Source: Flavobacterium sp.
GTDB taxonomy: Bacteria; Bacteroidota; Bacteroidia; Flavobacteriales; Flavobacteriaceae
Reading direction: 5' to 3'
Assembly: GCA_018401995.1 (NCBI GenBank)
Contig: JAGYJR010000006.1
Location: forward strand, 53,157 to 117,156
DNA: 64,000 nucleotides
Shown piece by piece: positions 28,272 through 38,212 of this stretch. The translations under genes were made by a program, and so were the position numbers. Numbering within the stretch: the first letter of the stretch is position 1; each line of letters starts with the position of its first letter. Below the pieces are notes generated by a model. It worked only from the letters and a program-made list of their open reading frames with translations. It was not told the origin of the DNA and made no database searches.

Positions 28272-29582
28272 ATGAATAATATTGTTGCCATAGTAGGAAG
28301 ACCAAATGTAGGGAAATCAACCCTTTTTAACCGCTTGATTCAGCGTAGAGATGCGATTGTGGATTCGGTTAGTGGTGTGACTCGTGATAGAAATTATGGA
28401 AAAAGTGAATGGAACGGAAAAGCCTTTTCGGTAATTGATACGGGTGGTTATATTAAAGGATCTGATGATGTTTTTGAAGGAGAAATTCGTCGCCAAGTAG
28501 AATTGGCAATTGATGAAGCAGATGCCATTATTTTTATGGTGGATGTGGAAGAAGGTATTACACCAATGGATGCTGAAGTAGCAAAATTACTTAGAAAAGT
28601 AACTAAGCCTATTTTAGTAGCCGTAAACAAAGTAGATAATGGTCAGCGTGAAAAAGATGCGGTTGAGTTTTATAATTTAGGTTTAGGCGAATATTTCACT
28701 ATTGCTGGAATGAGCGGTAGTGGAACAGGAGAATTGCTTGACAAATTAGTAGAAGTTTTACCTGAATTACCAGATGTTGTTGAAGAAGAAAATCCGTTGC
28801 CAAGATTTACTGTTGTGGGTAGACCAAACGCAGGAAAATCATCATTTATCAATGCATTAATTGGCGAAGATAGATTTGTGGTAACTGATATTGCTGGAAC
28901 AACTAGAGATGCTATTGACACTACATACAACCGTTTTGGTTTTGAGTTTAAATTAGTTGATACTGCAGGAATTAGACGTAAAGCTAAAGTAAAAGAAGAT
29001 TTAGAATTTTACTCGGTAATGCGTTCGGTAAGAGCGATTGAGCATAGCGATGTTTGTATTTTGATGATTGATGCGACTAGAGGTTTTGAAGGTCAAGATC
29101 AAAGTATTTTTTGGTTAGCAGAAAAGAACAGAAAAGGAATTGTAATCCTAGTAAACAAATGGGATTTGATTGAGAAAGATACGATGTCGACACGTGATTA
29201 TGAAAGAAAAATTCGTGAAGAATTACAACCTTTCACAGATGTACCCATTTTATTTGTTTCGGCATTAACCAAACAACGTTTGTTGAAAGCATTAGAAACT
29301 GCAGTTGAAGTATTTGAAAATAGAAAACAACGCATTGCCACTTCCAAATTCAATGAAACGATGTTGCCTATTATTGAGCACCATCCGCCGCCAGCATTGA
29401 AAGGGAAATATGTAAAGATTAAATTTTGTATGCAATTACCAACACCAACGCCTCAGTTTGTGTTCTTTGCTAATTTACCACAATATGTGAAAGATCCTTA
29501 CAAACGCTACTTGGAAAACAAACTAAGAGAGCATTATAACTTTAGTGGTGTTCCGATTGATATTTATTTTAGACAGAAATAA
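28272..29582 (+). CDS. der: GTPase Der (EngA)
   Basis: 436 residues. Der has two consecutive GTPase domains and a KH-like C-terminal domain and helps assemble the 50S subunit. The G1 motifs are GRPNVGKST and GRPNAGKSS; the G3 motifs are DTGG and DTAG; the G4 motifs are NKVD and NKWD. The C-terminus (about 350-436) includes [16 protein letters not shown]. Length is normal. A terminator follows. Confidence 0.97.
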   Translation: MNNIVAIVGRPNVGKSTLFNRLIQRRDAIVDSVSGVTRDRNYGKSEWNGKAFSVIDTGGYIKGSDDVFEGEIRRQVELAIDEADAIIFMVDVEEGITPMDAEVAKLLRKVTKPILVAVNKVDNGQREKDAVEFYNLGLGEYFTIAGMSGSGTGELLDKLVEVLPELPDVVEEENPLPRFTVVGRPNAGKSSFINALIGEDRFVVTDIAGTTRDAIDTTYNRFGFEFKLVDTAGIRRKAKVKEDLEFYSVMRSVRAIEHSDVCILMIDATRGFEGQDQSIFWLAEKNRKGIVILVNKWDLIEKDTMSTRDYERKIREELQPFTDVPILFVSALTKQRLLKALETAVEVFENRKQRIATSKFNETMLPIIEHHPPPALKGKYVKIKFCMQLPTPTPQFVFFANLPQYVKDPYKRYLENKLREHYNFSGVPIDIYFRQK

Positions 29583-29587
29583 AAAAA

Positions 29588-29623
29588 GAAAAACTCGTTA
29601 GCAAATCACTAACGAGTTTTTTT
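29588..29623. terminator. Terminator after der
   Basis: The stem AAAACTCGTTAG / CTAACGAGTTTT is followed by a T-run. Confidence 0.85.
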
Positions 29624-29711
29624 ATTATTTAATGTCAAGTTCAAAAATAAAGTTCAAACAAAAATTTCAATATTTTAAATTCCAATTATCTGAAATCTGA
29701 ACATCCGAAAA

Positions 29712-29784
29712 TCTTAGTGAACTTTGTGCCTTCTTAGTGCTCTTAGTGGTTAAAACTTCGTACTTCGTACTTCAAACTTCTCAC
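29712..29784. repeat. Low-complexity dispersed repeats between der and the TPM gene
   Basis: GAACTTTGTGCCTTCTTAG with a CTTAGTG-type continuation, then short tandem CTTCGTACTT-type units. Such units are common between Bacteroidota genes; I see no gene here. Confidence 0.5.
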
Positions 29785-29792
29785 TTTGATCC

Positions 29793-30602
29793 CTACCAAC
29801 TACCGCCAGCTCCACCACCAGAAAATCCGCCACCGCCAAATCCACCACCGAATCCGCCGCCGCCAAAACTTCCGCCTGATGACCCACCAAAACCACCGCT
29901 TCTTCCTAAGCTGCTTAATATAATGATGTCGCCTAAGCTTGGTCCAGCAAATCTTCCGCCGTTGCCACCACGACCACCTTTATTTTTTGATGAAAGTATA
30001 ATTATGAGGATAACAATTCCTATAAAAATAAAAATTGGAAATGGAGAAGGTTGTTTACTTGCTTTTCGCTTGCCGTTACTTTTGAATTTTCCGTTTAGAA
30101 CATCAAAAATAGCATCTGCACCTTTGTCTAAGCCGTTGTAATAACTCCCAGCTTTGAATTCTGGAGTGATTATATTTCTTATGATTTCTCCGTTAACTCC
30201 AGCTGTCAAACGTTCTTCTGCGCCATATCCAGGAGCAATCCAGATTTTTCTATCGTTTTTGGAAAGTAAAATAACAATTCCATTGTCTTCGTCTTTTTGC
30301 CCAATGCCCCATTCTTGTCCCCATTGCGGCGCTAATGTTCCAATGTATTCCCCTTTCAAATCTTCAATCGTAATCACTACCATTTGAGTAGAAGTAGAAT
30401 CCGAATAACGAATCAATTTACTTTCTAATTGCGATTTTTCTGTTGGACTCAACAAATTCGCATAATCGTAAACGCTAGTTTGAAAACTTGGTTTTTTTGG
30501 AATAGTAAATTGAGCAAACGAAAGATTCATTCCAAAAAGAAATAGGAAAAAGAATCCCATCCAAATATTGGTATTTGAAATATTAATATTGGAATTTTTC
30601 AT
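29793..30602 (-). CDS. TPM-domain membrane protein with Gly-rich tail
   Basis: 269 residues. A signal peptide (ends LSFAQ, about residue 32) leads to a TPM domain (about 45-175) with VYDYANLLSPTEKSQLESKL and GIVILLSKNDRKIWIAPGYG. A membrane helix (about 190-210) is followed by a long Gly/Ser-rich tail. This is the YgcG-type architecture. I start at ATG 30602 because this leaves a 1-base gap to the upstream TPM gene. It is last in a MerR-lemA-TPM-TPM operon. Confidence 0.88.
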   Translation of the reverse strand: MKNSNINISNTNIWMGFFFLFLFGMNLSFAQFTIPKKPSFQTSVYDYANLLSPTEKSQLESKLIRYSDSTSTQMVVITIEDLKGEYIGTLAPQWGQEWGIGQKDEDNGIVILLSKNDRKIWIAPGYGAEERLTAGVNGEIIRNIITPEFKAGSYYNGLDKGADAIFDVLNGKFKSNGKRKASKQPSPFPIFIFIGIVILIIILSSKNKGGRGGNGGRFAGPSLGDIIILSSLGRSGGFGGSSGGSFGGGGFGGGFGGGGFSGGGAGGSW

Positions 30603-30603
30603 A

Positions 30604-31041
30604 TTAACTTTTTGAAATTTCGTTTGATAATTCATTCGTGTCTTCGTGATGAAAAGGAAAATAAGTTTTCAATCGTTCGCCAGCTCTTAAAATACCTTCT
30701 ACCAAACCTTTTTTGTAAGCTTTGTTTTTGAAGTTTTCAATTACAATGTCTTTGGTACATTCCCAAAAATCAGCTTCTACCACTTGATTAATGCCTTCGT
30801 CTCCGAGAATTACAAAAGAATGGTCAGCAACGCCCACGTAAAACAATACGCCATTGCGTTTTTCAGTTTCATGCATTTTTAGGCTAAGAAAAACCTCTTT
30901 CGCTCTTTCAAACGGAGGTTTTTCTGTATGTTCTTCTAAATGCACACGAATTTCTCCCGAAGTGTTTCTTTCAGCTTCCGCAATTGCTCTTACAATAGCT
31001 TGTTCGTCTTCAGGAGTTAAGAAATCTTCTGTTTGCGACAT
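30604..31041 (-). CDS. TPM-domain protein, soluble
   Basis: 145 residues, no signal. The TPM fold is seen in EAERNTSGEIRVHLEE and NGVLFYVGVADHSFVILGD, followed by GLVEGILRAGERLKTYFP. It overlaps the lemA stop by 1 base, so the two are translationally coupled. TPM proteins have been linked to photosystem repair in plants; the bacterial role is unclear. Confidence 0.87.
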   Translation of the reverse strand: MSQTEDFLTPEDEQAIVRAIAEAERNTSGEIRVHLEEHTEKPPFERAKEVFLSLKMHETEKRNGVLFYVGVADHSFVILGDEGINQVVEADFWECTKDIVIENFKNKAYKKGLVEGILRAGERLKTYFPFHHEDTNELSNEISKS

Positions 31042-31634
31042 TAGTTTCCAAAATCAAATTCTACATCCACTGGTTTTTCAGCGCCTTCCACAGACTTGAA
31101 CATCGATTTTTCTTTGTATTCAGATAAGATTAATTTTCTTGGTATTTTTAAAACGTAGTTGTTATAACTTTCAACTTTTTCATTGAAACGTGTTCTTGCA
31201 GTTAAAATTTGGTTTTCAGTACTAGCCAATTCATCCTGTAATTTCAAGAAATTTTGGTTTGCTTTTAACTCTGGATAGCGTTCAACAGTTACCAATAATC
31301 TAGATAATGCAGAAGAAACTCCACTTTGTGCTTGACTAAATTGTTCAAACTGTTCTGGAGTAATATTGGTCGGGTCTATAGTAATTGAGGTTGCTTTTGA
31401 ACGAGCGCTAATTACTGCTTCTAATGTTGACTTTTCAAATTCAGCAGCACCTTTTACAGTTTTTACTAAATTTCCAATTAAATCGTTTCTTCTTTGGTAA
31501 GCACTTTCAACATTTCCCCATTCTTTGTTAACCGCTTGTGATACAGTAATTGCTCCATTTTTAACATTTACATACCAAAATACGATAAGAAGTAATGCTC
31601 CTCCAATAATAATCCAAGGCAAGAATTTTTTCAT
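31041..31634 (-). CDS. lemA: LemA family protein
   Basis: 197 residues. One N-terminal membrane helix (about 4-22) is followed by a helical LemA domain: VNKEWGNVESAYQRRNDLIGN, LKANQNFLKLQDELASTEN and ARTRFNEKVESYNNYV. LemA is usually found with TPM proteins, as here. The biochemical function is not established. Confidence 0.93.
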   Translation of the reverse strand: MKKFLPWIIIGGALLLIVFWYVNVKNGAITVSQAVNKEWGNVESAYQRRNDLIGNLVKTVKGAAEFEKSTLEAVISARSKATSITIDPTNITPEQFEQFSQAQSGVSSALSRLLVTVERYPELKANQNFLKLQDELASTENQILTARTRFNEKVESYNNYVLKIPRKLILSEYKEKSMFKSVEGAEKPVDVEFDFGN

Positions 31635-31665
31635 AATTTTAATGTTTAAGTTTATTGATTTTTGT

Positions 31666-31998
31666 TTATAGTTCGTTTTTAAGTGACGAAAGTTGGGCTT
31701 TTATGGTTTCCAATTTTCGTATAATTTCAAATTTATCTAAGGTTTTCTTTTGGTTTTCTTTCAAGTGAATTTTCGCTCCATCTAAAGTAAATCCACGTTC
31801 TTTAACTAAATGATAAATCAATTGTAGATTTTTTACATCTTCTGGAGTGAATTTTCGGTTTCCTTTGGCGTTTTTCTTTGGTTTTAAAATATCAAATTCT
31901 TTTTCCCAAAAACGAATCAAGGAAGCATTCACATCAAATGCTTTGGCAATTTCACCAATGCTGTAATATAATTTATCTTGGGGTAAATTGATATGCAT
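31666..31998 (-). CDS. MerR-family transcriptional regulator
   Basis: 110 residues. The N-terminal winged helix-turn-helix reads YYSIGEIAKAFDVNASLIRF, followed by the helix RKFTPEDVKNLQLIYHLVKERG. There is no effector domain beyond a coiled coil. It is first in the operon with lemA and probably regulates it or a distant target. Confidence 0.88.
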   Translation of the reverse strand: MHINLPQDKLYYSIGEIAKAFDVNASLIRFWEKEFDILKPKKNAKGNRKFTPEDVKNLQLIYHLVKERGFTLDGAKIHLKENQKKTLDKFEIIRKLETIKAQLSSLKNEL

Positions 31999-32030
31999 AT
32001 TTTTTAAATTCCAATGTTATTAGTGTTTAC

Positions 32031-32056
32031 TCACAGTCGCAGTTTTCAGTCTCAGT
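32031..32056. repeat. CAGTCGCAGTTTTCAGTC-type repeat
   Basis: The segment contains CACAGTCGCAGTTTTCAGTC. Related units occur at 50289-50338, 54833-54871 and 60492-60553. Confidence 0.6.
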
Positions 32057-32092
32057 AGGTCTATTCTCTTTCATCTAATCTCTAACTTCTTT

Positions 32093-33070
32093 CTAATCCA
32101 ACGCCTGATTTTCTTGATTCGCCAATTTGCTAATCGCTACATATTCTTCGGCAGAAATACTTCCGTAATAGAAATTAATTGGGTTAATGCGTTCTCCGTT
32201 TTTAATTACTTCATAATGCAAATGCGGTGCTTCGCTTCGTCCTGTGCTTCCTACATAACCAATTATATCGCCACGTTTTACGCGTTGTCCTGGTCTACAA
32301 TTGTATTTGCTCAAATGGGCATACAAAGTGATATAACCAAAACCATGATTAATTTCAATATGATTCCCATAACCTGATAACGAATTGTCTGCTTTTAAAA
32401 CTACGCCATCGCCAGTTGCGAAAATCGGTGTTCCCGTTTTTGCTGTAAAATCCATCCCGTAATGAAATTTTCTGATTTTGGTAAATGGGTCGTTACGATA
32501 ACCATAACCTGATGCCATTCGTTTTAAATCTTCATTTTTCACAGGTTGGATTGCTGGAATAGCTGCTAATAATTTTTCTTTTTGTTTCCCCAATGTAACA
32601 ATATCATCCAAAGATTTCGATTGAATAGCTAATTCCTTCATCAAACCATCAATACGTTGTGAAGTGTTGATTATTAGTTCGGAATTATTGTAACCTTCTA
32701 AGTCTCGGTAACGATTTACGCCACCAAAACCTGCTTTACGTTCTTCTTCAGTGATTGGACTCGTATTGAAATAGATTCTGTAAATGTTGTTGTCGCGCTC
32801 GGCAATAGCTTTTAGTGCTTCATCCATTAAATCGGCTTTTTTATTCAAAAGCTTGTAATTTAATTTCATGGTTTCCAATTCGCTAGTTAGCAATTTGTCT
32901 TTTGGTGTTTCAAAATAGGGTGTATTAATCAATAAAATCAAACCCAAAAATCCAAACAATGCAGACGCCACTAAAAACAGCAAAATATAACCAAATTTCT
33001 TGCGTTTTTTTGTTTTTATGCGCTTGTAAGCTAAATTTTCGGAATCGTAATAATATTTTACCTTAGACAT
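32093..33070 (-). CDS. Membrane-anchored M23 family peptidase
   Basis: 325 residues. A cytoplasmic N-terminus (about 1-26) and a membrane helix (about 27-49) lead to a coiled coil (about 60-125) and a M23 (LytM) domain (about 190-300). Zinc ligands are seen in HYGMD (HxxxD) and HLHYE (HxH). Such proteins cut peptidoglycan cross-links; here it is anchored in the inner membrane and faces the periplasm. A divergent promoter region lies between it and alaS. Confidence 0.9.
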   Translation of the reverse strand: MSKVKYYYDSENLAYKRIKTKKRKKFGYILLFLVASALFGFLGLILLINTPYFETPKDKLLTSELETMKLNYKLLNKKADLMDEALKAIAERDNNIYRIYFNTSPITEEERKAGFGGVNRYRDLEGYNNSELIINTSQRIDGLMKELAIQSKSLDDIVTLGKQKEKLLAAIPAIQPVKNEDLKRMASGYGYRNDPFTKIRKFHYGMDFTAKTGTPIFATGDGVVLKADNSLSGYGNHIEINHGFGYITLYAHLSKYNCRPGQRVKRGDIIGYVGSTGRSEAPHLHYEVIKNGERINPINFYYGSISAEEYVAISKLANQENQALD

Positions 33071-33083
33071 GTTCTAAAATTAC

Positions 33084-33102
33084 TATTTTTGCACCAAATT
33101 TA
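33084..33102. promoter_or_regulatory. Divergent -7 boxes between the M23 gene and alaS
   Basis: The plus strand has TATTTTTG at 33084-33091 and the minus strand has TAAATTTG (33095-33102). The first fits alaS with a leader of about 150 bases; the second fits the M23 gene with about 20 bases. The two overlap nearly face to face. Confidence 0.45.
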
Positions 33103-33246
33103 TTGGTTACCATTGGTTATACGAACAAATTTAAGAAATGTTTCATTCCAAAGCTATTTTATTTTCATTGGAACTCAGATTTTTCTTTTTTTGGTAGAAC
33201 CCAAAAATACAATTTAAAGGACAAGTATTGAACTAAATTATTGATA

Positions 33247-35883
33247 ATGAAATCGCAAGACATTCGTAAAGCATACCTGAATTTTTTTGAATCAAAAGGA
33301 CATTTAATTGTTCCTTCTGCGCCAATCGTTTTGAAAGACGACCCAACTTTGATGTTCAACAACTCGGGAATGGCCCAATTCAAAGAATATTTCTTGGGCA
33401 ATGGAACTCCAAAAAGTCCAAGAATTGCCGATACGCAAAAATGTCTTCGTGTTTCAGGAAAGCACAATGATTTGGAAGATGTAGGTTTTGATACCTATCA
33501 TCACACCATGTTTGAAATGCTTGGAAACTGGTCGTTTGGCGATTATTTCAAGAAAGAAGCATTAGCTTGGGCTTGGGAATTTTTAACTGAAGTTTTGAAG
33601 TTAGATAAAGACCGTTTGTATGTTTCTGTTTTTGAAGGAAATCCAGCAGAGAAAGTTCCTTTTGACCAAGAAGCATTTGACATTTGGAAACAATACGTTT
33701 CGGAAGACAGAATCATTTTAGGAAACAAAAAAGACAATTTCTGGGAAATGGGCGACCAAGGTCCGTGTGGTCCATGTTCGGAAATTCATATAGATTTAAG
33801 AACCGATGCAGAACGTGCTACTGTTTCAGGAAGAGATTTAGTAAATGCTGATCATCCGCAAGTAGTGGAAATTTGGAACAACGTATTTATGGAATTCAAC
33901 CGTAAAGCCGATGGTTCGTTAGAAAAATTACCTGCACAACACGTGGATACCGGAATGGGATTTGAGCGTTTGTGTATGGCGATGCAAAATGTGACTTCGA
34001 ATTATGATACCGATGTTTTCACACCGCTTATCGCAAAAGTTGAAGATATTACAGGATTAAAATATACTTCAAACGAAGTTAAAAACATATCAGAAGAACA
34101 AAACAAAACCAATATTGCGATTCGTGTAATTGTAGACCACGTTCGTGCGGTAGCTTTTGCTATTGCTGACGGACAATTGCCTTCAAATACAGGTGCGGGT
34201 TATGTAATTCGTAGAATTTTACGTCGTGCGATTCGTTACGGATTTACGTTTTTAGGAACGAAAGAACCTTTCATCAACAAATTAGTAGAAGTTTTAGCGA
34301 ATCAAATGGGCGAATTTTTCCCTGAAATCAAATCGCAACAACAATTGGTTACCAATGTAATTCGCGAAGAAGAAGCGTCTTTCTTAAGAACTTTGGAACA
34401 AGGATTACAATTATTAGATAAAGTAGTTGCTGAAACATCAGGAAAAGAAGTTTCGGGTGAAAAGGTGTTCGAATTGTACGATACATTTGGTTTCCCGAAA
34501 GACTTAACTGCTTTGATTTTAAAAGAAAAAGGCTATTCGTTTAACGAAACTGAATTTGAAACCGAATTACAAAAACAAAAAGCGCGTTCTCGTGCTGCTT
34601 CAGAGGTTACAACTGATGATTGGAAGGTATTAATTGATGGAAATGTGGAAACATTCGTTGGTTATGACCAAACAGAAAACAATGTTAAAATCACTAGAAT
34701 TCGTAAAGTAGATTCTAAAAAAGATGGTGTTTTGTACCAAATTGTTTTAGATAATACGCCGTTCTATCCAGAAGGTGGTGGACAAGTGGGCGATAAAGGA
34801 GCGTTAGTTTCTGCAAACGAAACGATTGAGATTATTGACACGAAAAAAGAAAACAACTTAATATTACATTTCGCAAAACAACTTCCAGAAAACGTGGAAG
34901 CTGGATTTGTTGCCAAAGTACATACCGATTTAAGAACTTCGACTTCTAAAAATCACTCGGCTACTCATTTGATGCATTTGGCTTTGAGAACGATTTTAGG
35001 AACGCATGTGGAGCAAAAAGGTTCATTGGTTAATCCAAATTACTTACGTTTCGACTTTTCGCATTTTTCAAAAGTTTCGGATGAAGAATTACGTCAAGTA
35101 GAAGCTTTTGTAAATACTCGAATTGAAGAGCAATTGCAATTGGTAGAACACAGAAATATTCCAATCCAACAAGCAATGGAGCAAGGTGCTATGGCTTTAT
35201 TTGGAGAAAAATATGGCGATAATGTTCGTATGATTGAATTTGGAGATAGCAAAGAATTGTGTGGTGGTATTCACGTAAAAAACACCGCTGATATTTGGCA
35301 TTTCAAAATTGTTTCTGAAGGTGCTGTAGCAGCTGGAATTCGTCGTGTTGAGGCGATAACGGGTGATGCTGTGAAAGATTTCTACAAAAACCAAGAAAAT
35401 ACGTTAGCAGAAATCAAAGAAGTATTGAAAAATCCACAAGATGTTTTAAAATCAGTGACTTCTTTACAAGACGACAATGCAAAGTTGAAAAAACAACTAG
35501 AGCAATTAGTAAAAGAAAAAATTGAAGGATTAAAAAATACCTTAGTTGCCGATTTCCAAGAAATCAACGGTATTCAATTTTTATCAAAACAAGTCGATTT
35601 ATCCATGAGTTCGACTAAAGATTTAGCGCAAGCTATTGGTACTTCTAAACCCAATGCTTTTGTATTTTTAGCTTCAATTGAAGACAATGCACCAAACATT
35701 CACTGCTACATTTCAAAAGAATTAGTTGCTGAAAAAGGATTAAACGCTGGAAACGTAATCAGAGAATTAGGAAAACTAATCGACGGAAATGGTGGTGGAC
35801 AACCATTCTTCGCATCAGGAAAAGGGAAGAATGTTGGTGGAATTAATGAGGCATTAGAGAAAGTGGTTGAGTTTGTGAAATAA
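33247..35883 (+). CDS. alaS: Alanyl-tRNA synthetase
   Basis: 878 residues. The start [19 protein letters not shown] is the family signature, so I take ATG 33247 rather than the TTG two codons before it. The class II core has [10 protein letters not shown] and DTGMGFERL. The editing domain has its zinc motifs NHSATHLMH and CGGIHV. The C-terminal DHHA1 domain (about 745-878) ends with [14 protein letters not shown]. It charges tRNA-Ala. Confidence 0.97.
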   Translation: MKSQDIRKAYLNFFESKGHLIVPSAPIVLKDDPTLMFNNSGMAQFKEYFLGNGTPKSPRIADTQKCLRVSGKHNDLEDVGFDTYHHTMFEMLGNWSFGDYFKKEALAWAWEFLTEVLKLDKDRLYVSVFEGNPAEKVPFDQEAFDIWKQYVSEDRIILGNKKDNFWEMGDQGPCGPCSEIHIDLRTDAERATVSGRDLVNADHPQVVEIWNNVFMEFNRKADGSLEKLPAQHVDTGMGFERLCMAMQNVTSNYDTDVFTPLIAKVEDITGLKYTSNEVKNISEEQNKTNIAIRVIVDHVRAVAFAIADGQLPSNTGAGYVIRRILRRAIRYGFTFLGTKEPFINKLVEVLANQMGEFFPEIKSQQQLVTNVIREEEASFLRTLEQGLQLLDKVVAETSGKEVSGEKVFELYDTFGFPKDLTALILKEKGYSFNETEFETELQKQKARSRAASEVTTDDWKVLIDGNVETFVGYDQTENNVKITRIRKVDSKKDGVLYQIVLDNTPFYPEGGGQVGDKGALVSANETIEIIDTKKENNLILHFAKQLPENVEAGFVAKVHTDLRTSTSKNHSATHLMHLALRTILGTHVEQKGSLVNPNYLRFDFSHFSKVSDEELRQVEAFVNTRIEEQLQLVEHRNIPIQQAMEQGAMALFGEKYGDNVRMIEFGDSKELCGGIHVKNTADIWHFKIVSEGAVAAGIRRVEAITGDAVKDFYKNQENTLAEIKEVLKNPQDVLKSVTSLQDDNAKLKKQLEQLVKEKIEGLKNTLVADFQEINGIQFLSKQVDLSMSSTKDLAQAIGTSKPNAFVFLASIEDNAPNIHCYISKELVAEKGLNAGNVIRELGKLIDGNGGGQPFFASGKGKNVGGINEALEKVVEFVK

Positions 35884-35896
35884 CAATTCTAAAACT

Positions 35897-35971
35897 TTGT
35901 CATGCTGAACTTGTTTCAGCATCTCATAAACACAATTTTTTTAAGATCCTGAAACAAGTTCAGGATGACAA
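35897..35971. repeat. Dispersed inverted repeat CTGAACTTGTTTCAG / CTGAAACAAGTTCAG
   Basis: The left arm is CATGCTGAACTTGTTTCAGC and the right arm is CCTGAAACAAGTTCAGGATG, with an A/T-rich middle of about 30 bases. The same family lies at 20991-21052. Confidence 0.8.
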
Positions 35972-35987
35972 GGAAAACTCATATTAT

Positions 35988-36024
35988 AAATACCGGTAAA
36001 ATAAAATTTTGTCGGTATTTTTTT
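35988..36024 (+). terminator. Terminator before the tandem lipoproteins
   Basis: The stem AAATACCG / CGGTATTT is followed by a T-run; it closes the alaS transcript. Confidence 0.75.
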
Positions 36025-36155
36025 GTAAAAAAAATTGGAAAATCATTTTTTTTTTTGATTTGTAAAAATTTAACAAATAACAAAAATGAAAAAACTACTT
36101 TACCTTTTTAGTGCAATTGCGCTAACTTTAACTTCTTGTTCAAGTGATGATGATT
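36021..36155 (+). repeat. Direct repeat copy 1 (promoter region and signal peptide)
   Basis: The segment from the T/A-rich leader to the signal-peptide codons is nearly identical to 36907-37036. It contains TTGGAAAATCA, then TGATTTG as weak -7, and the start of the coding sequence. Confidence 0.75.
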
Positions 36156-36856
36156 CGAATAATAATTCATCCAATGTTACATTAATAAAAAAAATCATTC
36201 TTACATCTGATGACGAAGAAGATGATTCTTATTGGAATAATACTATAACATTCACTTACAATGGGACTAAATTAGTTGAATCTATAGAAGACGATAACTA
36301 TAAAACCGTATATACTTACACTGGTGATTTAATTACCAAAATTGAATATTTTGATGGTACAGTTTTAGATGAGTACGAATTGTTCTCATATAATTCAAAT
36401 GGAAAATTAGTAGAATATCGTTCAATAGGAGATGTTTCTGAAGAAAAATTTACTTATACATATAATAGTAATGGTACCGTTTCAGTAAACGAATATCAAG
36501 GAACTATTGGTAGCCCTACTTTAGACCCGAGTTCACCTTACACCTACACTTTTACTGATGGCGAATTAACAGCTGATGATGATAGTATTTTTGTATATGA
36601 AGACAAAAATAATCCTTTTATGAATGTAACTGGATTTAAGGAATTAATGCTTCCTGAATTTGCTGATGACTATATGATTGCTTTTGGAAGAAACAAAATG
36701 ATGACATCAACTTATGATGAGAGTAATACTTCTGAAGGGATTTTTGCAACTCATACTTACAATTCAAGTAATTTTCCTACATCATCTGTTATAAACGCTA
36801 ATTTTACATTAGGTTCATTTATTGGAACTGTTAATGTTCAATATTTCTACAACTAA
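36086..36856 (+). CDS. Hypothetical lipoprotein with aromatic beta repeats (paralogue 1)
   Basis: 256 residues. The lipoprotein signal is LTLTSC (Cys18), followed by an acidic SSDDDS linker typical of surface-exposed Bacteroidota lipoproteins. The body has short repeats of the YTYNSNGTV and YSYNSNGKLVEY kind, reminiscent of YD-like beta hairpins. The next gene is a paralogue with an almost identical signal. The role is unknown. Confidence 0.75.
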   Translation: MKKLLYLFSAIALTLTSCSSDDDSNNNSSNVTLIKKIILTSDDEEDDSYWNNTITFTYNGTKLVESIEDDNYKTVYTYTGDLITKIEYFDGTVLDEYELFSYNSNGKLVEYRSIGDVSEEKFTYTYNSNGTVSVNEYQGTIGSPTLDPSSPYTYTFTDGELTADDDSIFVYEDKNNPFMNVTGFKELMLPEFADDYMIAFGRNKMMTSTYDESNTSEGIFATHTYNSSNFPTSSVINANFTLGSFIGTVNVQYFYN

Positions 36857-36878
36857 ACATTTTAAAAATCAATAATGA

Positions 36879-36910
36879 ATCCCGATAATTTTAAATTATC
36901 GGGATTTTTT
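36879..36910 (+). terminator. Terminator after lipoprotein 1
   Basis: The stem ATCCCGATAATTT / AAATTATCGGGAT ends in a T-run that merges with the second direct repeat. Confidence 0.85.
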
Positions 36911-37036
36911 GTAAAAAATTGGAAAATCATTTTTTTTGCTTTGTAAAAATTTAACAAATAACAAAAATGAAAAAACTACTTTACCTTTTTAGTGCAATTG
37001 CGCTAATTTTAACTTCTTGTTCAAGCGATGATGATT
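36907..37036 (+). repeat. Direct repeat copy 2 (promoter region and signal peptide)
   Basis: Nearly identical to 36021-36155; it includes TTGGAAAATCA and TTGCTTTG, then the signal-peptide codons of the second lipoprotein. Confidence 0.75.
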
Positions 37037-37701
37037 CAAATAATGCATCAGTGGTTTTATTGAAAAAGGCAATTGACACTTATGAAGATGATTCTACTTA
37101 TACAACAGAATACGAATATTCGGGGAATAAAATCATTAGATCTTATGATTCAGAAGGAGAATATGTATTATTTACTTACACAGGAAATCTTATAACCAAA
37201 TTGGAGTTTTTTTTACCTGACGACACTTTAGAACAAGTAGAAACTTATTCATATGATTCAAGTGATAGATTAATTCAAATGGTAAGAGTTTTTCCAAATG
37301 ACACTGACTGGGGGAATAAAGAAACTTACACTTACAATGCTAATGGTACTGTAACTGCAAATTATTATAGTGGTGATTATGATTCTCAAACAAATTTAGA
37401 CGATACTGCAACGATTACAATCAGTAATAACAGTGTAACTCAAATTGCTTATACTAGTGGTAGAACTATAACATATACTTATGATAGCAAAAAAAATCCT
37501 ACGATTAATGTATTAGGTTTAGATAAGTTTATTTTTACAGAAGGTCAAGGAAATAGTGCTGTTAATATTGTTTTAACTGTAGTTGACAGTGAAGGTTGGT
37601 TAAGTTCAACTGGCACTTTACAATATAATAGTCAAGATTACCCAACTTCGGAAACTACAACTGAAGATGGTGAAGATATAGAAACAACGTTTTTCTATTA
37701 A
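36967..37701 (+). CDS. Hypothetical lipoprotein with aromatic beta repeats (paralogue 2)
   Basis: 244 residues. The signal ends LILTSC (Cys18). The mature part shares the repeat style of the preceding gene (YSYDSSDRLIQMV, YTYNANGTV, ITYTYDSKKNP) but has diverged clearly. It is an obvious tandem duplicate, with promoter region and signal peptide kept much more alike than the mature part. Confidence 0.75.
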   Translation: MKKLLYLFSAIALILTSCSSDDDSNNASVVLLKKAIDTYEDDSTYTTEYEYSGNKIIRSYDSEGEYVLFTYTGNLITKLEFFLPDDTLEQVETYSYDSSDRLIQMVRVFPNDTDWGNKETYTYNANGTVTANYYSGDYDSQTNLDDTATITISNNSVTQIAYTSGRTITYTYDSKKNPTINVLGLDKFIFTEGQGNSAVNIVLTVVDSEGWLSSTGTLQYNSQDYPTSETTTEDGEDIETTFFY

Positions 37702-37725
37702 TTATTTAGTTTTTTAATAAACACA

Positions 37726-37762
37726 AATCCCGATAAGCTTCAAAACTTATCGGGATTTTTTT
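37726..37762. terminator. Bidirectional terminator between lipoprotein 2 and ridA
   Basis: The stem AATCCCGATAAG / CTTATCGGGATT has a T-run; it serves the lipoprotein and may also end ridA, which stops at 37761 on the other strand. Confidence 0.8.
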
Positions 37763-38132
37763 ATTCTACCACCGCAATCGCCTCTATTTCAATTAACCAT
37801 TCTTTTCTTCCAAGACTTTGAATTCCAACTAAAGTACTAGCTGGATAATTTTCATTTCCTAGAAAGACTTTTCTAACTTTTCTAAAAACAGGTAAATCCA
37901 CTTCAGGATTAAAATTTACAATGTAAGTATTCATTTTTACTACATCTTCAAATGCAGCATTGCAATTTTGAAGCTGCTTTTCTAAATTTTGAAAAGTAGC
38001 AATGGTTTGGGCTTCTAAATCTGCACCATCACCAATTTGTCCTGAAATGTAAAGCGTTTTAAAATTTCCCGTTTTTACTATTACGGTTTGAGAAAAACCT
38101 TCATTGGGTTCGATGTATTCTTTTTCAATCAT
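37761..38132 (-). CDS. RidA family protein
   Basis: 123 residues from ATG 38132. RidA proteins hydrolyse reactive enamine/imine intermediates from PLP enzymes. Features are FSQTVIVKTGNFKTLYISGQIG, the NAAFEDVVKMNTYIV segment and the C-terminal LIEIEAIAVVE. The conserved catalytic Arg region reads YPASTLVGIQSL, where the usual Arg (PARxxxE) is not seen, so it may belong to a variant subgroup. I reject the 25-codon N-terminal extension. Confidence 0.85.
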   Translation of the reverse strand: MIEKEYIEPNEGFSQTVIVKTGNFKTLYISGQIGDGADLEAQTIATFQNLEKQLQNCNAAFEDVVKMNTYIVNFNPEVDLPVFRKVRKVFLGNENYPASTLVGIQSLGRKEWLIEIEAIAVVE

Positions 38133-38185
38133 TTGAGTTACATTAAATCTTGAGTAAAAATACTCGTTTTTTGTAAAAAGTAGTT

Positions 38186-38193
38186 TAAATTTG
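38186..38193 (+). promoter_or_regulatory. -7 box for the GSCFA gene
   Basis: TAAATTTG, exact match. The TTG start at 38213 lies 19 bases further on. Confidence 0.55.
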
Positions 38194-38212
38194 AACTTTA
38201 AACCCAATTGAT

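Noticed and set aside
38133..38207. 25-codon N-terminal extension of the RidA protein
   Set aside because: RidA proteins start near MIEKEYIEPNEG; the extension overlaps the region upstream of the divergent GSCFA gene.
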